Position numbers and translations under genes: made by a program. This document shows positions 7,803 through 16,522 of a stretch of 64,000 bases of DNA, piece after piece. The notes under the pieces are model-generated. The model made no database searches, was not told the DNA's origin, and worked only from the letters and a program-made list of their open reading frames with translations. The first letter of the stretch is position 1; every line of letters begins with the position of its first letter. The stretch comes from Desulfosporosinus cupriresistens (GTDB lineage: Bacteria; Bacillota; Desulfitobacteriia; Desulfitobacteriales; Desulfitobacteriaceae), in contig NZ_MASS01000006.1 of assembly GCF_001707885.1 (NCBI RefSeq), positions 1-64,000 of the forward strand, read 5' to 3'.

Positions 7803-9317
7803 TCATAATTTATATTGTGCAAGCACTTCCTTTGCCTTATGTTGGGATAAATTAAAGGACTGCCACGACTGCTTTTTAGATAATTTTTTTTGTTGTTCAA
7901 CTAGATATTCCCTAATCTCCCGAGAAGGTTTCTGAACGTCAAGCAGGTTAACTAATTCTGGAATACTGTCATAGGACAAGTTTCTCAGATAATAAGTATC
8001 GAGCTTACCCGTTTCAAGATATCGGTTTATATTTTTATTGGCTATAAGCACGTCAATATTTGAAAAATTGATGATCATATAAGCCACAATTGTAATAACA
8101 ATATACGGCTTAAGCAAAGACATATGCTCATTCCATATTTTATAGAAGGCTATCAAAAATAAGACACCCAAGAAAATCATGAAAAAATGAGTTAACACTC
8201 TTAAATACGTATAACCATAGGCCGCTTCATAAAGTGACATTCTAAAATATGCTGATAAAAGTATCACAACTGTACAGATTATAAGAAGGGAGTGCAAAAG
8301 CTGAACAGTTCTAGCTACTAACTTACTATCCTTTTGGGTGAAGCTTATACTACTTAACAATAAACCGAAATTGATTAAGGTGATCATTAATAATTCAAAG
8401 AATCCTCTTCGGGCATATTCAGCGTATGTAAAATCCGGCGGTAAAGCATTATTTACAGAAGCGAATAGGTAAGCAAACTGGATAATTGCAAAAACTACAT
8501 AGACACAATTAATAACGCTCAAGATTGTAATGGAGATTATCGGATCCCAACCACTTGGATTCGTTTCTCTGACTTCGTGCTGCTGATTTTTTAGATTACT
8601 ATTGGAATTAGTGAAGCTCCATATATAGCTGAAAGCAATTATTGTAATGACTAAAGCAATCATTGCTTGAAGAGAAAAAATAGCGATGTTTATAGTTTCA
8701 AATGAACTTGTTATTTCAGCTATGAAATGACTGAAGACTCTGTCTGCTGACGAAAGGAGAGAAATGATAATCATTAAGAGTGGAATAGAGAACCCCAGAC
8801 CGATAAGGACCTTCTGAAGAACATCATACTTTTTATGTCTCTTCCTAATACGCAGGGAACTCAATCCTATTATAAATGGTTTTGAGGTACAACTAAATGC
8901 ACGATTGAAAACACCCGAAAAGATATCCATCATAAACCTCGAATCGTACCAGTTGTATTTATTCTCCTCGCTAATAAGGATTGTCTGAGCGATTATTAAA
9001 AAGGGTATTATCAAAAAGTTTAAAACAGCAAAAATTTGATTTGTAAAAATAAAATACGTAGACGATAATGCCACAATAGGTATAGTCAAGAGCCATCCAA
9101 AACTAATTCTAAACGACATTATAGGACGTAAATTCCATAAAAACGCAACATAAAAAGCGATTACAAAAAGTGGGTACGAAATACCTAATGGTTTATTATA
9201 AAATAAAATGTCAAAAAGTACTCCAAGCAAGATAGAACAGATAAGAATATTCATATCTTTCTTTTTGAACAAAGTATTTTCCGCATCTTCCTTTTGTTCT
9301 ATTATTATATCCTCCAT
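7803..9317 (-). CDS. DUF4173 polytopic membrane protein
   Basis: A 504-residue protein with about a dozen hydrophobic segments. The core has SSADRVFSHFI, FTYAEYARRGFFELLMITLINFG and AYGYTYLRVLTHFFMIFLG, which are the conserved stretches of DUF4153/DUF4173 membrane proteins. No biochemical function is established for the family. The C-terminal 90 residues are hydrophilic and probably cytoplasmic. It is transcribed alone: a hairpin lies at each side and the upstream neighbour is divergent. The start ATG is preceded by GGAAGAGGG. Confidence 0.72.
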   Translation of the reverse strand: MEDIIIEQKEDAENTLFKKKDMNILICSILLGVLFDILFYNKPLGISYPLFVIAFYVAFLWNLRPIMSFRISFGWLLTIPIVALSSTYFIFTNQIFAVLNFLIIPFLIIAQTILISEENKYNWYDSRFMMDIFSGVFNRAFSCTSKPFIIGLSSLRIRKRHKKYDVLQKVLIGLGFSIPLLMIIISLLSSADRVFSHFIAEITSSFETINIAIFSLQAMIALVITIIAFSYIWSFTNSNSNLKNQQHEVRETNPSGWDPIISITILSVINCVYVVFAIIQFAYLFASVNNALPPDFTYAEYARRGFFELLMITLINFGLLLSSISFTQKDSKLVARTVQLLHSLLIICTVVILLSAYFRMSLYEAAYGYTYLRVLTHFFMIFLGVLFLIAFYKIWNEHMSLLKPYIVITIVAYMIINFSNIDVLIANKNINRYLETGKLDTYYLRNLSYDSIPELVNLLDVQKPSREIREYLVEQQKKLSKKQSWQSFNLSQHKAKEVLAQYKL

Positions 9318-9807
9318 AATATTTCCCTCTTCCCTTAATAAAATATTTGTTTAAGAATATGACCATCATCAACTTAAAATTTAAGCTACCTTTAATTTAA
9401 GTTGATTTAAGTATATACGAGCAATCAATCTTTTTTCAATATTTTTTTATCGTTTATCGATATTTATTTATCGAATATTTGTTCGCTATTACTTACTTAA
9501 ACTTACTTAACTTACTTATAACTTATAACACAGCCATCAAAATGACTTCTACTAATAAAGGCCTGACTGAAGTAGACAAATTTCATTATCTACTCCATTC
9601 AGGCCTTGGTCGCTATTTCATTTCTTTAAGAAGTGGAACAATTGGTGGGATCAGTATCTATCCAGATGAATTTTGCTCAATGAAAGACTAATAGTGGTGT
9701 TTCCTCCCTTGTAGATTGTAAGCAAACTTATTATACTACACACTGTACCTATTATATGGCGCTTAGAATAAGCAGAGAGAATCAAAAGCACTCGAAGGGA
9801 GTAACCC
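9318..9807. other. AT-rich divergent intergenic region with short repeats and a hairpin
   Basis: This 490-bp gap separates divergent genes. It contains three TTTATCG copies between 9446 and 9473, a run of ACTTACTTAA-like units at 9490-9530, and TTTAAGTT/AACTTAAA motifs near 9372-9410. A strong interrupted hairpin lies at 9559-9607 (AAGGCCTGA pairing with TCAGGCCTT, plus AGTAGA with TCTACT). No credible gene was seen. The hairpin looks like a terminator without a gene in front of it, so a small RNA or a lost gene is possible. Confidence 0.4.
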
Positions 9808-11151
9808 GTGAAGCGTGGGAATATATACCTTATCAGCAGCGTGATTATTGCATTTATCCTTCTGATTCTATGTACCCTTAATGGAATATTTATTGGTTTT
9901 CCGTTGGCAATTTGTTTTCTCAATTTCACTTTCATCGCCTGGCAAAGAGGATATCCAGTGAAAGAGATTCTCCGAATGTCCTATCAGGGAGGTAAGAAAT
10001 CATTTATTGTTTTACGAATTCTCGTGTTGGTTGGTGCGATCACATCCCTCTGGATGGCCTCGGGAACAACTCCAGCCATCCTTTATTATGGCATTCAGCT
10101 AATTAACCCAAAGTTGTTTATAATGTACGCCTTTCTTATAAGCTCTGTAGTATCTTTCCTACTAGGAACTTCTTTTGGAACAGTGAGTACCGTAGGCTTA
10201 TCCCTAATATTAATGGCTAAGAGCGGCAATATCGATGCAGATATCGCCGCCGGAGCTATTATGGCCGGGGCCTATTTTGGTGATCGTTGCTCCCCTATGT
10301 CCTCGAGTGCGAATCTAGTTGCCTATTTGACGGAAACTGATCTATATCCAAACATAAAAAATATGTTAAAGACGGGGACGTTACCCTTTATTGTGTCTAT
10401 TTTCTTCTACCTATTGTTGTCGTTGTATCACCCATTGACATTTACCCAAAACACCATGGCCACAGAAATCCTAAACATTTTCGGTCTTCACTGGGTCGCC
10501 CTATTGCCAGCATTAGCCATACTTATCCTGGCGATCCTAAGGGTTGACGTAAAAATATCCATGCTCGTGAGCATTCTTCTCGCTGTGATTATTAGTCGTT
10601 ACCTACAACATTACAAGGCCCTTGAAATTGTGAAAACTATGCTGTTTGGTTATGATTTAGATCAAGCAAGCCCTCTTAAGACTATCTTGAAGGGCGGAGG
10701 GATCATGTCAATGTGGAAAGTCTCGGTTGTCGTTTTTGTTTCCTGCTGTTGGGCGGGACTTTTTGCCGAGACAAACCTTTTGGAAGATTTAGACGAAATT
10801 CTATTAAAAGCAAAATCTCGTCCTGCCACGTTTCTGATGACAATGACCATTAGTGTTATTACAGCCATCTTGGGTTGCAGCCAAACGATCGCTATCGTAT
10901 TGACGAATTCTTTGATGAACAAGGTCTATGTAAGAAATAAGTTCGACCCTTACCAATTGGCAGTTGACCTAGAAAATACCTGCGTACCGTTAGCAGCTAT
11001 CATCCCTTGGAATACTGCGGCCTTTGTTCCAACTTCCACAATGAATGTGAGTCTGATCGGCTTCATACCCTACGCTTTTTTCCTCTATCTTCTACCTTTA
11101 ACCCAAATTCTATATCTAAAGTTTTCGGTTCAGAGTTGCAAATATGACTAA
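9808..11151 (+). CDS. nhaC: Na+/H+ antiporter, NhaC family
   Basis: A 447-residue protein with about 11-12 membrane helices. GDRCSPMSSSANL (about residues 170-182) is the NhaC-type signature, and the second half repeats the fold with LENTCVPLAAIIPWNTAAFVP. NhaC proteins exchange sodium for protons, and some relatives exchange organic acids or amino acids, so the substrate is not certain. The start is GTG 9808 with AAGGGAG 6 nt upstream. It is monocistronic, between a divergent membrane-protein gene and a convergent histidine kinase gene with a hairpin at 11375-11419. Confidence 0.85.
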   Translation: MKRGNIYLISSVIIAFILLILCTLNGIFIGFPLAICFLNFTFIAWQRGYPVKEILRMSYQGGKKSFIVLRILVLVGAITSLWMASGTTPAILYYGIQLINPKLFIMYAFLISSVVSFLLGTSFGTVSTVGLSLILMAKSGNIDADIAAGAIMAGAYFGDRCSPMSSSANLVAYLTETDLYPNIKNMLKTGTLPFIVSIFFYLLLSLYHPLTFTQNTMATEILNIFGLHWVALLPALAILILAILRVDVKISMLVSILLAVIISRYLQHYKALEIVKTMLFGYDLDQASPLKTILKGGGIMSMWKVSVVVFVSCCWAGLFAETNLLEDLDEILLKAKSRPATFLMTMTISVITAILGCSQTIAIVLTNSLMNKVYVRNKFDPYQLAVDLENTCVPLAAIIPWNTAAFVPTSTMNVSLIGFIPYAFFLYLLPLTQILYLKFSVQSCKYD

Positions 11152-11203
11152 CTACAAGTGTTAAACTTGAATTACTTAAAGATTATGAAAGGCTTTTAAA
11201 GAA

Positions 11204-11334
11204 AACTTGGCTGGCGCCCACGAAGACAGTGTCTTCGCACGGGTTAGACTTCTTGTTAGCCTCGGCAAAGGTGGCTGCCTAGTTGCCCTTATGCTTAGAC
11301 GAAGACACTGTCTTCGCACGTATTAGCCCTTCTT
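11204..11334 (+). repeat. Intergenic palindromic repeat element
   Basis: Two nearly identical units at 11221-11241 and 11300-11320 each hold the palindrome GAAGACA(G/C)TGTCTTC followed by GCACG, and both continue with TTAG and then TTCTTG. The block begins with AAACTTGGCTGG and includes GGCAAAGG and TTAGACG. Those same words occur in the same order on the minus strand near 35187-35118, so this appears to be a dispersed, divergent intergenic element. No open reading frame of note lies inside. Confidence 0.6.
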
Positions 11335-11374
11335 GCAGTATATAACGTAAGTTTATACTTTCTAATATTAACAA

Positions 11375-11419
11375 AAAGACAACCCTATTCGCCATAAGCT
11401 AGCGAACAGAGCCGTCTTT
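11375..11419. terminator. Bidirectional terminator between nhaC and the kinase gene
   Basis: AAAGAC pairs with GTCTTT and CTATTCGC with GCGAACAG (one G-T pair) around a 9-nt loop. A- and T-rich flanks on both sides suit the two convergent genes. Confidence 0.6.
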
Positions 11420-11454
11420 CCATCTATATACTTCTTATACCTCGTATAATATAT

Positions 11455-12993
11455 CTAAAGTTTATCCGGTATTGGAAGCCAAACATGAAAGGAAGTGCCT
11501 ACCCCTGCAACACTTTCTACCTTTATCTTGCCTCCATGAAGCTCCACGATCGATTTCGTAATCGATAATCCGAGTCCCGCCCCTCCATATTTGCGAGTTC
11601 TGGATGAATCACTTCGGTAAAAACGATCAAACAGATAAGGTAAATGCTCATCCGGTATACCGGAACCGTTATCGCTCACGATCAATTCAACACTACCGAT
11701 GGCGGTTTCCAGAGAGATTTGGATTTCCCCCATTTCAGAATCAGTATGCTGCACCGCGTTATGAAAAAGATTCAAGAGCACCTGTTTCATCTTATCCTCG
11801 TCAAATCGACATCTCAAATCCGAAGTAAGTCGAAGACAAACTTTGCGATTTCCTGCCAATACTCTCAGCTGCGGTGCCATCTCTTTAATTATGCTGTCTA
11901 ATTCTCCTTCTCTTAGTTCGATCATGGGTGAGCGGTCTAACTTGGCAAGTAATAGAAGGTCTTGAACCAACTTTTTCATACGCTCTGATTCTGCATACAT
12001 ACTTTTTAAGGATTTGTTTAGCTTATCTGGTTGATTCATTGCGCCACGGAGTAGTACCTCTAAAAAACCATGAATCGAAGTCAAAGGAGTACGAAGCTCA
12101 TGAGAAGCGTCAGCGACAAAACGACGCATTTGCTCTTTGGCCTCTTTTTCAGCTTCAAAAGAAGATTCCAATCTCTCCAGCATTCCATTAAAAGAGATGG
12201 CCAGACGATCGATTTCCATTTGCCCCTGTTCAACAGGTAACCTTTCGGCAAGATTTCCAACGTCGATTTGTTCCACCGTTTCCACGATCTTCGACAAAGG
12301 AACCAGCGTTTTTCTCAGAACGGGAATGAAGGCCAACATACCACCGATTAGAGCGAGCAACGCGAGAGACAAAAAAATGAGAAGTTGTTGAATCAACGTA
12401 TCCTTCAAAGGCTTCGTACCTAAGCTAACTTGGACCACTCCAACTGAATGACCTCTCATCTGAATTGGCTGAAGAACGATCAATTGCTCATCACCTACAG
12501 TTTGGTTCAATACTTTGTAAGTCAATCTCTGTTTGGAATGCATGGCGTCTTGATAATCCTGTTCAGCAAGCTTAGGCGGGTTTCCAACGCTCATAGAGGT
12601 ATTAGAAATCACTGAAAAGTTTCTTCCCTCACCATCGATAAGTGCAATTGTGGAGTCCGGAATAAAGAAAAAAAAGCCATGTTTAAATCCATTCCCCCGA
12701 TTTTCACTTGATGCGTTTTCTGGACTATTATCTGGACTATTATCTGGAATATTATCCGGAACGTTAACTGAACTTTTGCTTGTCATCTGTTGCCAAGCGT
12801 CCGGAGGAACCGATTGAATCTGGTTTTGAATACTTGTCGCTTTACTTTGGTATATAAACCTTTGCATGAAAACGTATTGGAACAAACCGATGACTACCAG
12901 CAACACTGCCATAAGCAATAACGAACGAGATAATAGCTGAAAGCGAAGCGATTTAGGATCGAAAAAGCGTCGAAAGCGAATTCGCGGTGTCAT
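11455..12993 (-). CDS. Sensor histidine kinase, OmpR-partner type
   Basis: A 512-residue membrane kinase. Helix 1 (about 22-45) and helix 2 (about 205-227) enclose an extracytoplasmic sensor segment. A HAMP linker follows, then the phosphoacceptor H298 in ASHELRTPLTSIHGFLE, the N box NLFHNAVQH, and the G boxes DNGSGIPDEHLPYLFDRFY and GGAGLGLSITKSIVELHGG. The sensor part starts with a short tandem repeat of PDN(I/S) units at about residues 78-90, encoded by a 12-bp DNA repeat. Its start overlaps the response regulator stop by 4 bp, so the two are translationally coupled. The signal is unknown, but CTGAA-box targets suggest envelope functions. Confidence 0.93.
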   Translation of the reverse strand: MTPRIRFRRFFDPKSLRFQLLSRSLLLMAVLLVVIGLFQYVFMQRFIYQSKATSIQNQIQSVPPDAWQQMTSKSSVNVPDNIPDNSPDNSPENASSENRGNGFKHGFFFFIPDSTIALIDGEGRNFSVISNTSMSVGNPPKLAEQDYQDAMHSKQRLTYKVLNQTVGDEQLIVLQPIQMRGHSVGVVQVSLGTKPLKDTLIQQLLIFLSLALLALIGGMLAFIPVLRKTLVPLSKIVETVEQIDVGNLAERLPVEQGQMEIDRLAISFNGMLERLESSFEAEKEAKEQMRRFVADASHELRTPLTSIHGFLEVLLRGAMNQPDKLNKSLKSMYAESERMKKLVQDLLLLAKLDRSPMIELREGELDSIIKEMAPQLRVLAGNRKVCLRLTSDLRCRFDEDKMKQVLLNLFHNAVQHTDSEMGEIQISLETAIGSVELIVSDNGSGIPDEHLPYLFDRFYRSDSSRTRKYGGAGLGLSITKSIVELHGGKIKVESVAGVGTSFHVWLPIPDKL

Positions 12994-13673
12994 AACAAGT
13001 CAACTCGGTACCCTGCCCCACGCAAGGTTCGAATCAGTCGGTGTTCTTTGTCATTCAATTTATCTCTTAGTGACCGGATATATACCTCTACGATATTTTC
13101 ATCCCCGCCGAAATCGTAACCCCATACTTTATCTAAAATCGTCGATTTACTTAGGACCAAACCTTGATTGAGCACCATAAATTTGAGGAGTTCATATTCG
13201 GTTGTGGAGAGTTCTAGAGCCCTTTGATCGTACATGATCTCTTTACGCCGATCATCAATCCGAAAGGGGCCTTTCACAACCTCCCCCACCAAATTGGGGA
13301 ATTGATTGCGAATTCTTGCCTGAATGCGTGCCAACAATTCCTCAAAGCTAAACGGTTTCATCATGTAATCGTCTGCCCCTAGGGTAAGTCCTTTCACACG
13401 GTCATCCACTTCGTCCTTAGCTGTCAGCATGATAATGGCAACGTTCTCGGTCTTTTTAAGCATTCGGCAGACTTCAAAGCCATCCATACCTGGCATCATG
13501 ACATCGAGAATCACAATGTGGGGCTGAAATTGCTTAGCAAGCGTTACTGCTGTCATCCCGTCTTGAGCCGTTAGCACTTCAAAGCCCTCATCCTGAAGAC
13601 CCATCTCTAAAAATTGTAAAATATTTGGCTCATCATCGACCAGCAATATTTTGATTCCTGTAATCTTCTGCAT
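12990..13673 (-). CDS. OmpR/PhoB-family response regulator
   Basis: A 227-residue regulator. The receiver domain has the acidic pair DD (residues 13-14), phosphoacceptor D57 in VILDVMMPG and lysine in MLTAKDE. It is joined to a winged-helix DNA-binding domain ending in the typical VEVYIRSLRDKL and RTLRGAGYRVD. It precedes and overlaps the histidine kinase gene. OmpR-family regulators bind tandem direct repeats about 11 bp apart, and such an array (CTGAA boxes) lies in this gene's own promoter and in front of two other genes in the window, implying autoregulation and a small envelope regulon. Confidence 0.94.
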   Translation of the reverse strand: MQKITGIKILLVDDEPNILQFLEMGLQDEGFEVLTAQDGMTAVTLAKQFQPHIVILDVMMPGMDGFEVCRMLKKTENVAIIMLTAKDEVDDRVKGLTLGADDYMMKPFSFEELLARIQARIRNQFPNLVGEVVKGPFRIDDRRKEIMYDQRALELSTTEYELLKFMVLNQGLVLSKSTILDKVWGYDFGGDENIVEVYIRSLRDKLNDKEHRLIRTLRGAGYRVDLL

Positions 13674-13706
13674 GTCTAAGCCCCCCTTATTCTCAAAGCT
13701 CTCCTA

Positions 13707-13760
13707 ATTATCTAATGTTAAGCTGAAATGACTCTGAAGGAAAGCTGAAAGTTGGCTGAA
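13707..13760 (-). promoter_or_regulatory. CTGAA-box array and promoter of the two-component operon
   Basis: Four perfect CTGAA boxes start at 13723, 13734, 13745 and 13756, each 11 bp apart. On the minus strand the last TTCAG is followed after 10 nt by GATAAT (13712-13707), a -10 candidate. The start codon of the regulator is 33 nt further. Box sequence, spacing, orientation and distance to -10 match the arrays at 4783-4858 and 5346-5421. Confidence 0.72.
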
Positions 13761-14041
13761 TCGATCTAATAATGACCAATTCAAGGAAAAGATTTTGATA
13801 TAGTTTGTAGTTAAAAAAAATTTGTATGACAAAGGCATTATACTGATAATAACTCGATTAAGTCAAATTGAGCAAATTATGTGTGGACATTTGACATTGA
13901 AGTTCCTGCTCTATCTCAGAACAACCGATGGGGGAAAACTAAATTCATCCAATAACTATGCTATGTAGCAAGTTCTTCTTGCCAGCCGTATGCCCATTAC
14001 AGAATGCTTCAGGGTACTTAGAACCTATTTACGATAAAAGA

Positions 14042-14067
14042 TATTATACACAATAAGGTGTATAATA
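14042..14067 (+). promoter_or_regulatory. Palindromic operator-like site before the DUF5316 gene
   Basis: TATTATACAC and its exact complement GTGTATAATA are separated by 6 nt, just upstream of the ribosome binding site (AAGGAGG) of the gene at 14089. The right arm contains TATAAT, so a bound repressor would block the promoter. No regulator can be assigned. Confidence 0.5.
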
Positions 14068-14088
14068 TAGTAAAGGAGGGATATTGAG

Positions 14089-14391
14089 GTGCTATACTTA
14101 GGGATGGGAATTCTAGCCTTGATAATAACTAGTATAGTTTCTTTTATCTTTGGAGATTGGTCAATATTATTTAAGCTTTCTGGATTTATAGGAATTATTG
14201 CCTTGTTAATTTCCGCCTTAATGTCAGGAGCCTTAATTAGTGGTGATAGAGTTAGAGCAAATTGGACTCATGAAGACCACGAGGACGGAAAAAATCGTCA
14301 AGAACGGGCTTTTAAGTTGTTTTTATTTGGTTTACCAAACTTAGTCGGGGCAATAATATATATTTCTATAATCAATAAAGTAATAGCATAG
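14089..14391 (+). CDS. DUF5316-like small membrane protein
   Basis: A 100-residue protein with three hydrophobic helices (about 3-20, 25-50, 78-98). The loop before the last helix is hydrophilic and acidic (RVRANWTHEDHEDGKNRQERA). Size and layout resemble DUF5316 membrane proteins of Bacillus and relatives. The function is unknown. The start is GTG with AAGGAGG 9 nt upstream. A palindromic operator candidate (14042-14067) precedes it and a strong hairpin terminator (14387-14424) follows, so it is a single-gene unit. Confidence 0.7.
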   Translation: MLYLGMGILALIITSIVSFIFGDWSILFKLSGFIGIIALLISALMSGALISGDRVRANWTHEDHEDGKNRQERAFKLFLFGLPNLVGAIIYISIINKVIA

Positions 14392-14424
14392 TAAATGGGC
14401 AGTGAAAACTGTCCATTTACTATG
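14387..14424 (+). terminator. Terminator of the DUF5316 gene
   Basis: A nearly perfect stem: CATAGTAAATGG pairs with CCATTTACTATG, and CAGT with ACTG inside it around a GAAA loop. It begins within the last codons of the gene. Confidence 0.75.
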
Positions 14425-14440
14425 CTTAGACGAAAATAAA

Positions 14441-14456
14441 AAGGCCCGAAGGCCTT
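14441..14456 (-). terminator. Terminator of the tRNA-Leu gene
   Basis: On the minus strand AAGGCC-TTCG-GGCCTT forms a compact stem with a stable UUCG loop followed by TTTATTTT. It lies 10 nt after the tRNA 3' end. Confidence 0.82.
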
Positions 14457-14466
14457 GAAATTACTG

Positions 14467-14552
14467 TGGTGGGCGAGGGGGGACTTGAACCCCCACATAC
14501 TCACATATATCGGATTTTGAGACCGACGCGTCTGCCATTCCGCCACTCGCCC
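14467..14552 (-). tRNA. tRNA-Leu (anticodon CAA)
   Basis: An 86-nt class II tRNA with acceptor GGGCGAG paired to CTCGCCC, encoded ACCA 3' end, D-arm start TGGCGGAATGGCAGACGC, a long variable arm and the T-arm GGGGTTCAAGTCCCC. The anticodon loop CTCAAAA gives anticodon CAA, reading UUG. The anticodon stem TCGGT/TCCGA has four normal pairs but a T-T apposition next to the loop. A TTCG-loop terminator follows at 14441-14456. Confidence 0.93.
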
Positions 14553-14607
14553 TAAATTGTTTCGCCAAATATTCAATGGCGACTTAGCTATAATACCATC
14601 AACTTGT

Positions 14608-15621
14608 CTATTTAGTCAAGTCTTTTTCTAAAATATCTATCGATTTTTCGGAAATTCCTTTTTCGGAGATTTCTTGGTAAACACCAATTGCCCTTAACTT
14701 CTGATATCGATTTTCTCTCAACATTTCCGGTGTCTCCGAACGCAGACGTACCAGATATTTCGAAATGGCCTGTGAAATTTCTTCTGCTGTTTGCCTTAGG
14801 TTCTTATGAGCGCCACCTAGCGGCTCGCGAACTATTTCATCTGCAACCCCGAGTCGCAGCAAATCCTGTGCCGTAAACTTTAAGGCTTCTGCCGCTTCTT
14901 TCGCCTTGGTCGTGTCTTTCCAAAGAATAGAAGCGCAACTTTCTGGGGCAATAACAGAGTAGAAGGAATTCTCAAGCATTAAGACCGCATTACCTACCCC
15001 TAGGGCAAGTGCGCCGCCGCTTCCGCCCTCTCCGATGACCGTACTGATCACTGGAACGTGATAACCCGACATGGCCAGCAGGCATCTGGCGATAGCCTCA
15101 CCTTGCCCTCGTTCCTCGGCCGCTAAGTCACAGGCAGCTCCGGGAGTGTCGATAAAGGTCAGGATCGGACGCCCAAATTTTTCGGCCTGATCCATCAGGC
15201 GTAATGCTTTTCGATACCCTTCTGGATGAGGCATACCGAAATTACGTTTAATGTTCTCCTTGGTGCCTTTCCCCTTAACCTGAGCGATTACTGTTACAGG
15301 AGTCCCGTGGAAAAGCGCAATCCCACCCGCAATTGAACGATCATCCGCAAAAAGTCGGTCTCCTTTAAGTTCTATGAAATCTTCAAACAACAAAGGAACA
15401 TAATCGTAAAAATTAGGACGTTCTGAATGTCTAGCAATTTGAACTTTCTGCCAGGGTTCCAAACTTCCGTATATTTCCTTCTTTAAAAAAGCCACTTTCT
15501 TTTCAAGTACGCTAACTTCCTGGGAAAGATCAATGTCCTTATCTGCGGAGAATTTCTGAAGTTCCGTAATTTTCTGTTCGAGTTCCGCTATAGGCTTTTC
15601 AAAATCAAACAGTTGCAGCAT
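14608..15621 (-). CDS. accA: Acetyl-CoA carboxylase carboxyltransferase subunit alpha
   Basis: One half of the carboxyltransferase that makes malonyl-CoA for fatty acid synthesis, working with AccD. It has the N-terminal coiled-coil start ([18 protein letters not shown]), [12 protein letters not shown], then [30 protein letters not shown] and [20 protein letters not shown], with [15 protein letters not shown] forming the oxyanion-binding region. ATG 15621 is chosen because GGAAGGGG lies 6 nt upstream; a longer frame to 15690 runs inside accD and is not needed. Length, 337 residues, is close to the family. The 5' end overlaps accD by 17 bp, so the subunits are translationally coupled. accB and accC are not in this window. 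Confidence 0.95.
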   Translation of the reverse strand: MLQLFDFEKPIAELEQKITELQKFSADKDIDLSQEVSVLEKKVAFLKKEIYGSLEPWQKVQIARHSERPNFYDYVPLLFEDFIELKGDRLFADDRSIAGGIALFHGTPVTVIAQVKGKGTKENIKRNFGMPHPEGYRKALRLMDQAEKFGRPILTFIDTPGAACDLAAEERGQGEAIARCLLAMSGYHVPVISTVIGEGGSGGALALGVGNAVLMLENSFYSVIAPESCASILWKDTTKAKEAAEALKFTAQDLLRLGVADEIVREPLGGAHKNLRQTAEEISQAISKYLVRLRSETPEMLRENRYQKLRAIGVYQEISEKGISEKSIDILEKDLTK

Positions 15622-16519
15622 ACTGAACCCCTTCCTGATGGTAACGCAGCAAGCGTGCCAAAACTGAGCGCATCTCAGCACGTTGCACAATCAGATCAAT
15701 TAAACCATGCTCTTGGTTAAACTCAGCGGTTTGCGCACCCGTGGGGAGCTCTTGCCTCATCGTCTGCATGATCACACGTGGACCCGTAAATCCAATTAAA
15801 GCATTGGGCTCGGCAATTAAAATGTCCCCGAGTGATGCATAGCTGGCGGTAACTCCTCCGAACGTGGGATCCGTGAGTACCGAAATAAACAATAGGTGAT
15901 TTTCAGCCAATTTCCCTAACGCGGCACTGGTCTTGGCCATCTGATATAGTGAGAGGATTCCTTCTTGCATCCGAGCCCCCCCTGAAGTCGAAAATATGAC
16001 CACCGGCAACCTCAGATCAATTGCCCGCTCAATTGCACGAACAATTTTTTCCCCTACAACCGAGCCCATACTGCCCATCATAAAATTTGCTTCATTGAAA
16101 GCAAGCACAACAGAGATCCCTTCAATCTGGGCCAACCCTGTAAGCACCCCTTCCGTCGTCCCCGACTTCTCATGGGCCTCCAACAGCTTACCCTCATAAC
16201 CAGGGAAATCCAGCGGATCAAGTGTTAGCAATTCAGTATCCCATTCTTCAAAACTGTTTTGATCAGCTAACAACGCCAGACGTCCCCTTGCGGAAATTCG
16301 AAAATGATGCGCACACTTCGTACAAACCCGAGCGTTTTCTTCAAGATCTTTGTTGAAGAGAACTTCACCGCACTTCGGACATTTGACCCAAAGACCATCA
16401 GGCAGTTCTTTTTTACTAGGCATTGGTTGTAACGGAGGAGCATCAGGGGAAGGACGTTTCTGTACCGGAGCAGGCTGAATCGTAACATATTTTGTTTTTT
16501 TAAAAATATCTTTGAACAT
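15605..16519 (-). CDS. accD: Acetyl-CoA carboxylase carboxyltransferase subunit beta
   Basis: A 304-residue partner of AccA. The N-terminal zinc ribbon is intact (CPKCGEVLF, then [10 protein letters not shown], about residues 48-75). The crotonase-like core has [32 protein letters not shown] and [17 protein letters not shown]. The first 45 residues are a Pro/Lys-rich extension. ATG 16519 has GGGAG at a good distance. It starts 4 nt after the small DUF2007 gene and overlaps accA, forming an accDA unit as in other Firmicutes. Confidence 0.95.
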   Translation of the reverse strand: MFKDIFKKTKYVTIQPAPVQKRPSPDAPPLQPMPSKKELPDGLWVKCPKCGEVLFNKDLEENARVCTKCAHHFRISARGRLALLADQNSFEEWDTELLTLDPLDFPGYEGKLLEAHEKSGTTEGVLTGLAQIEGISVVLAFNEANFMMGSMGSVVGEKIVRAIERAIDLRLPVVIFSTSGGARMQEGILSLYQMAKTSAALGKLAENHLLFISVLTDPTFGGVTASYASLGDILIAEPNALIGFTGPRVIMQTMRQELPTGAQTAEFNQEHGLIDLIVQRAEMRSVLARLLRYHQEGVQYAATV

Positions 16520-16522
16520 AGC

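Noticed and set aside
9490..9530. CRISPR-like short repeats in the AT-rich gap
   Set aside because: The units are about 9-10 bp with no spacers of constant length. They are simple AT-rich repetition. No CRISPR array was seen anywhere in the window.
12715..12765. 12-bp tandem repeat in the histidine kinase gene considered as a separate element
   Set aside because: It encodes an in-frame PDN repeat in the sensor loop and is sufficiently explained as part of the gene.
14298..14576. 92-codon minus-strand frame spanning the tRNA-Leu gene and its terminator
   Set aside because: It overlaps a certain tRNA gene and a terminator, and also runs antisense to the DUF5316 gene. The protein has no recognisable pattern.
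15622..15690. Longer N-terminus for accA
   Set aside because: It lies inside accD, lacks a ribosome binding site and is absent from the AccA family. ATG 15621 has a good site.
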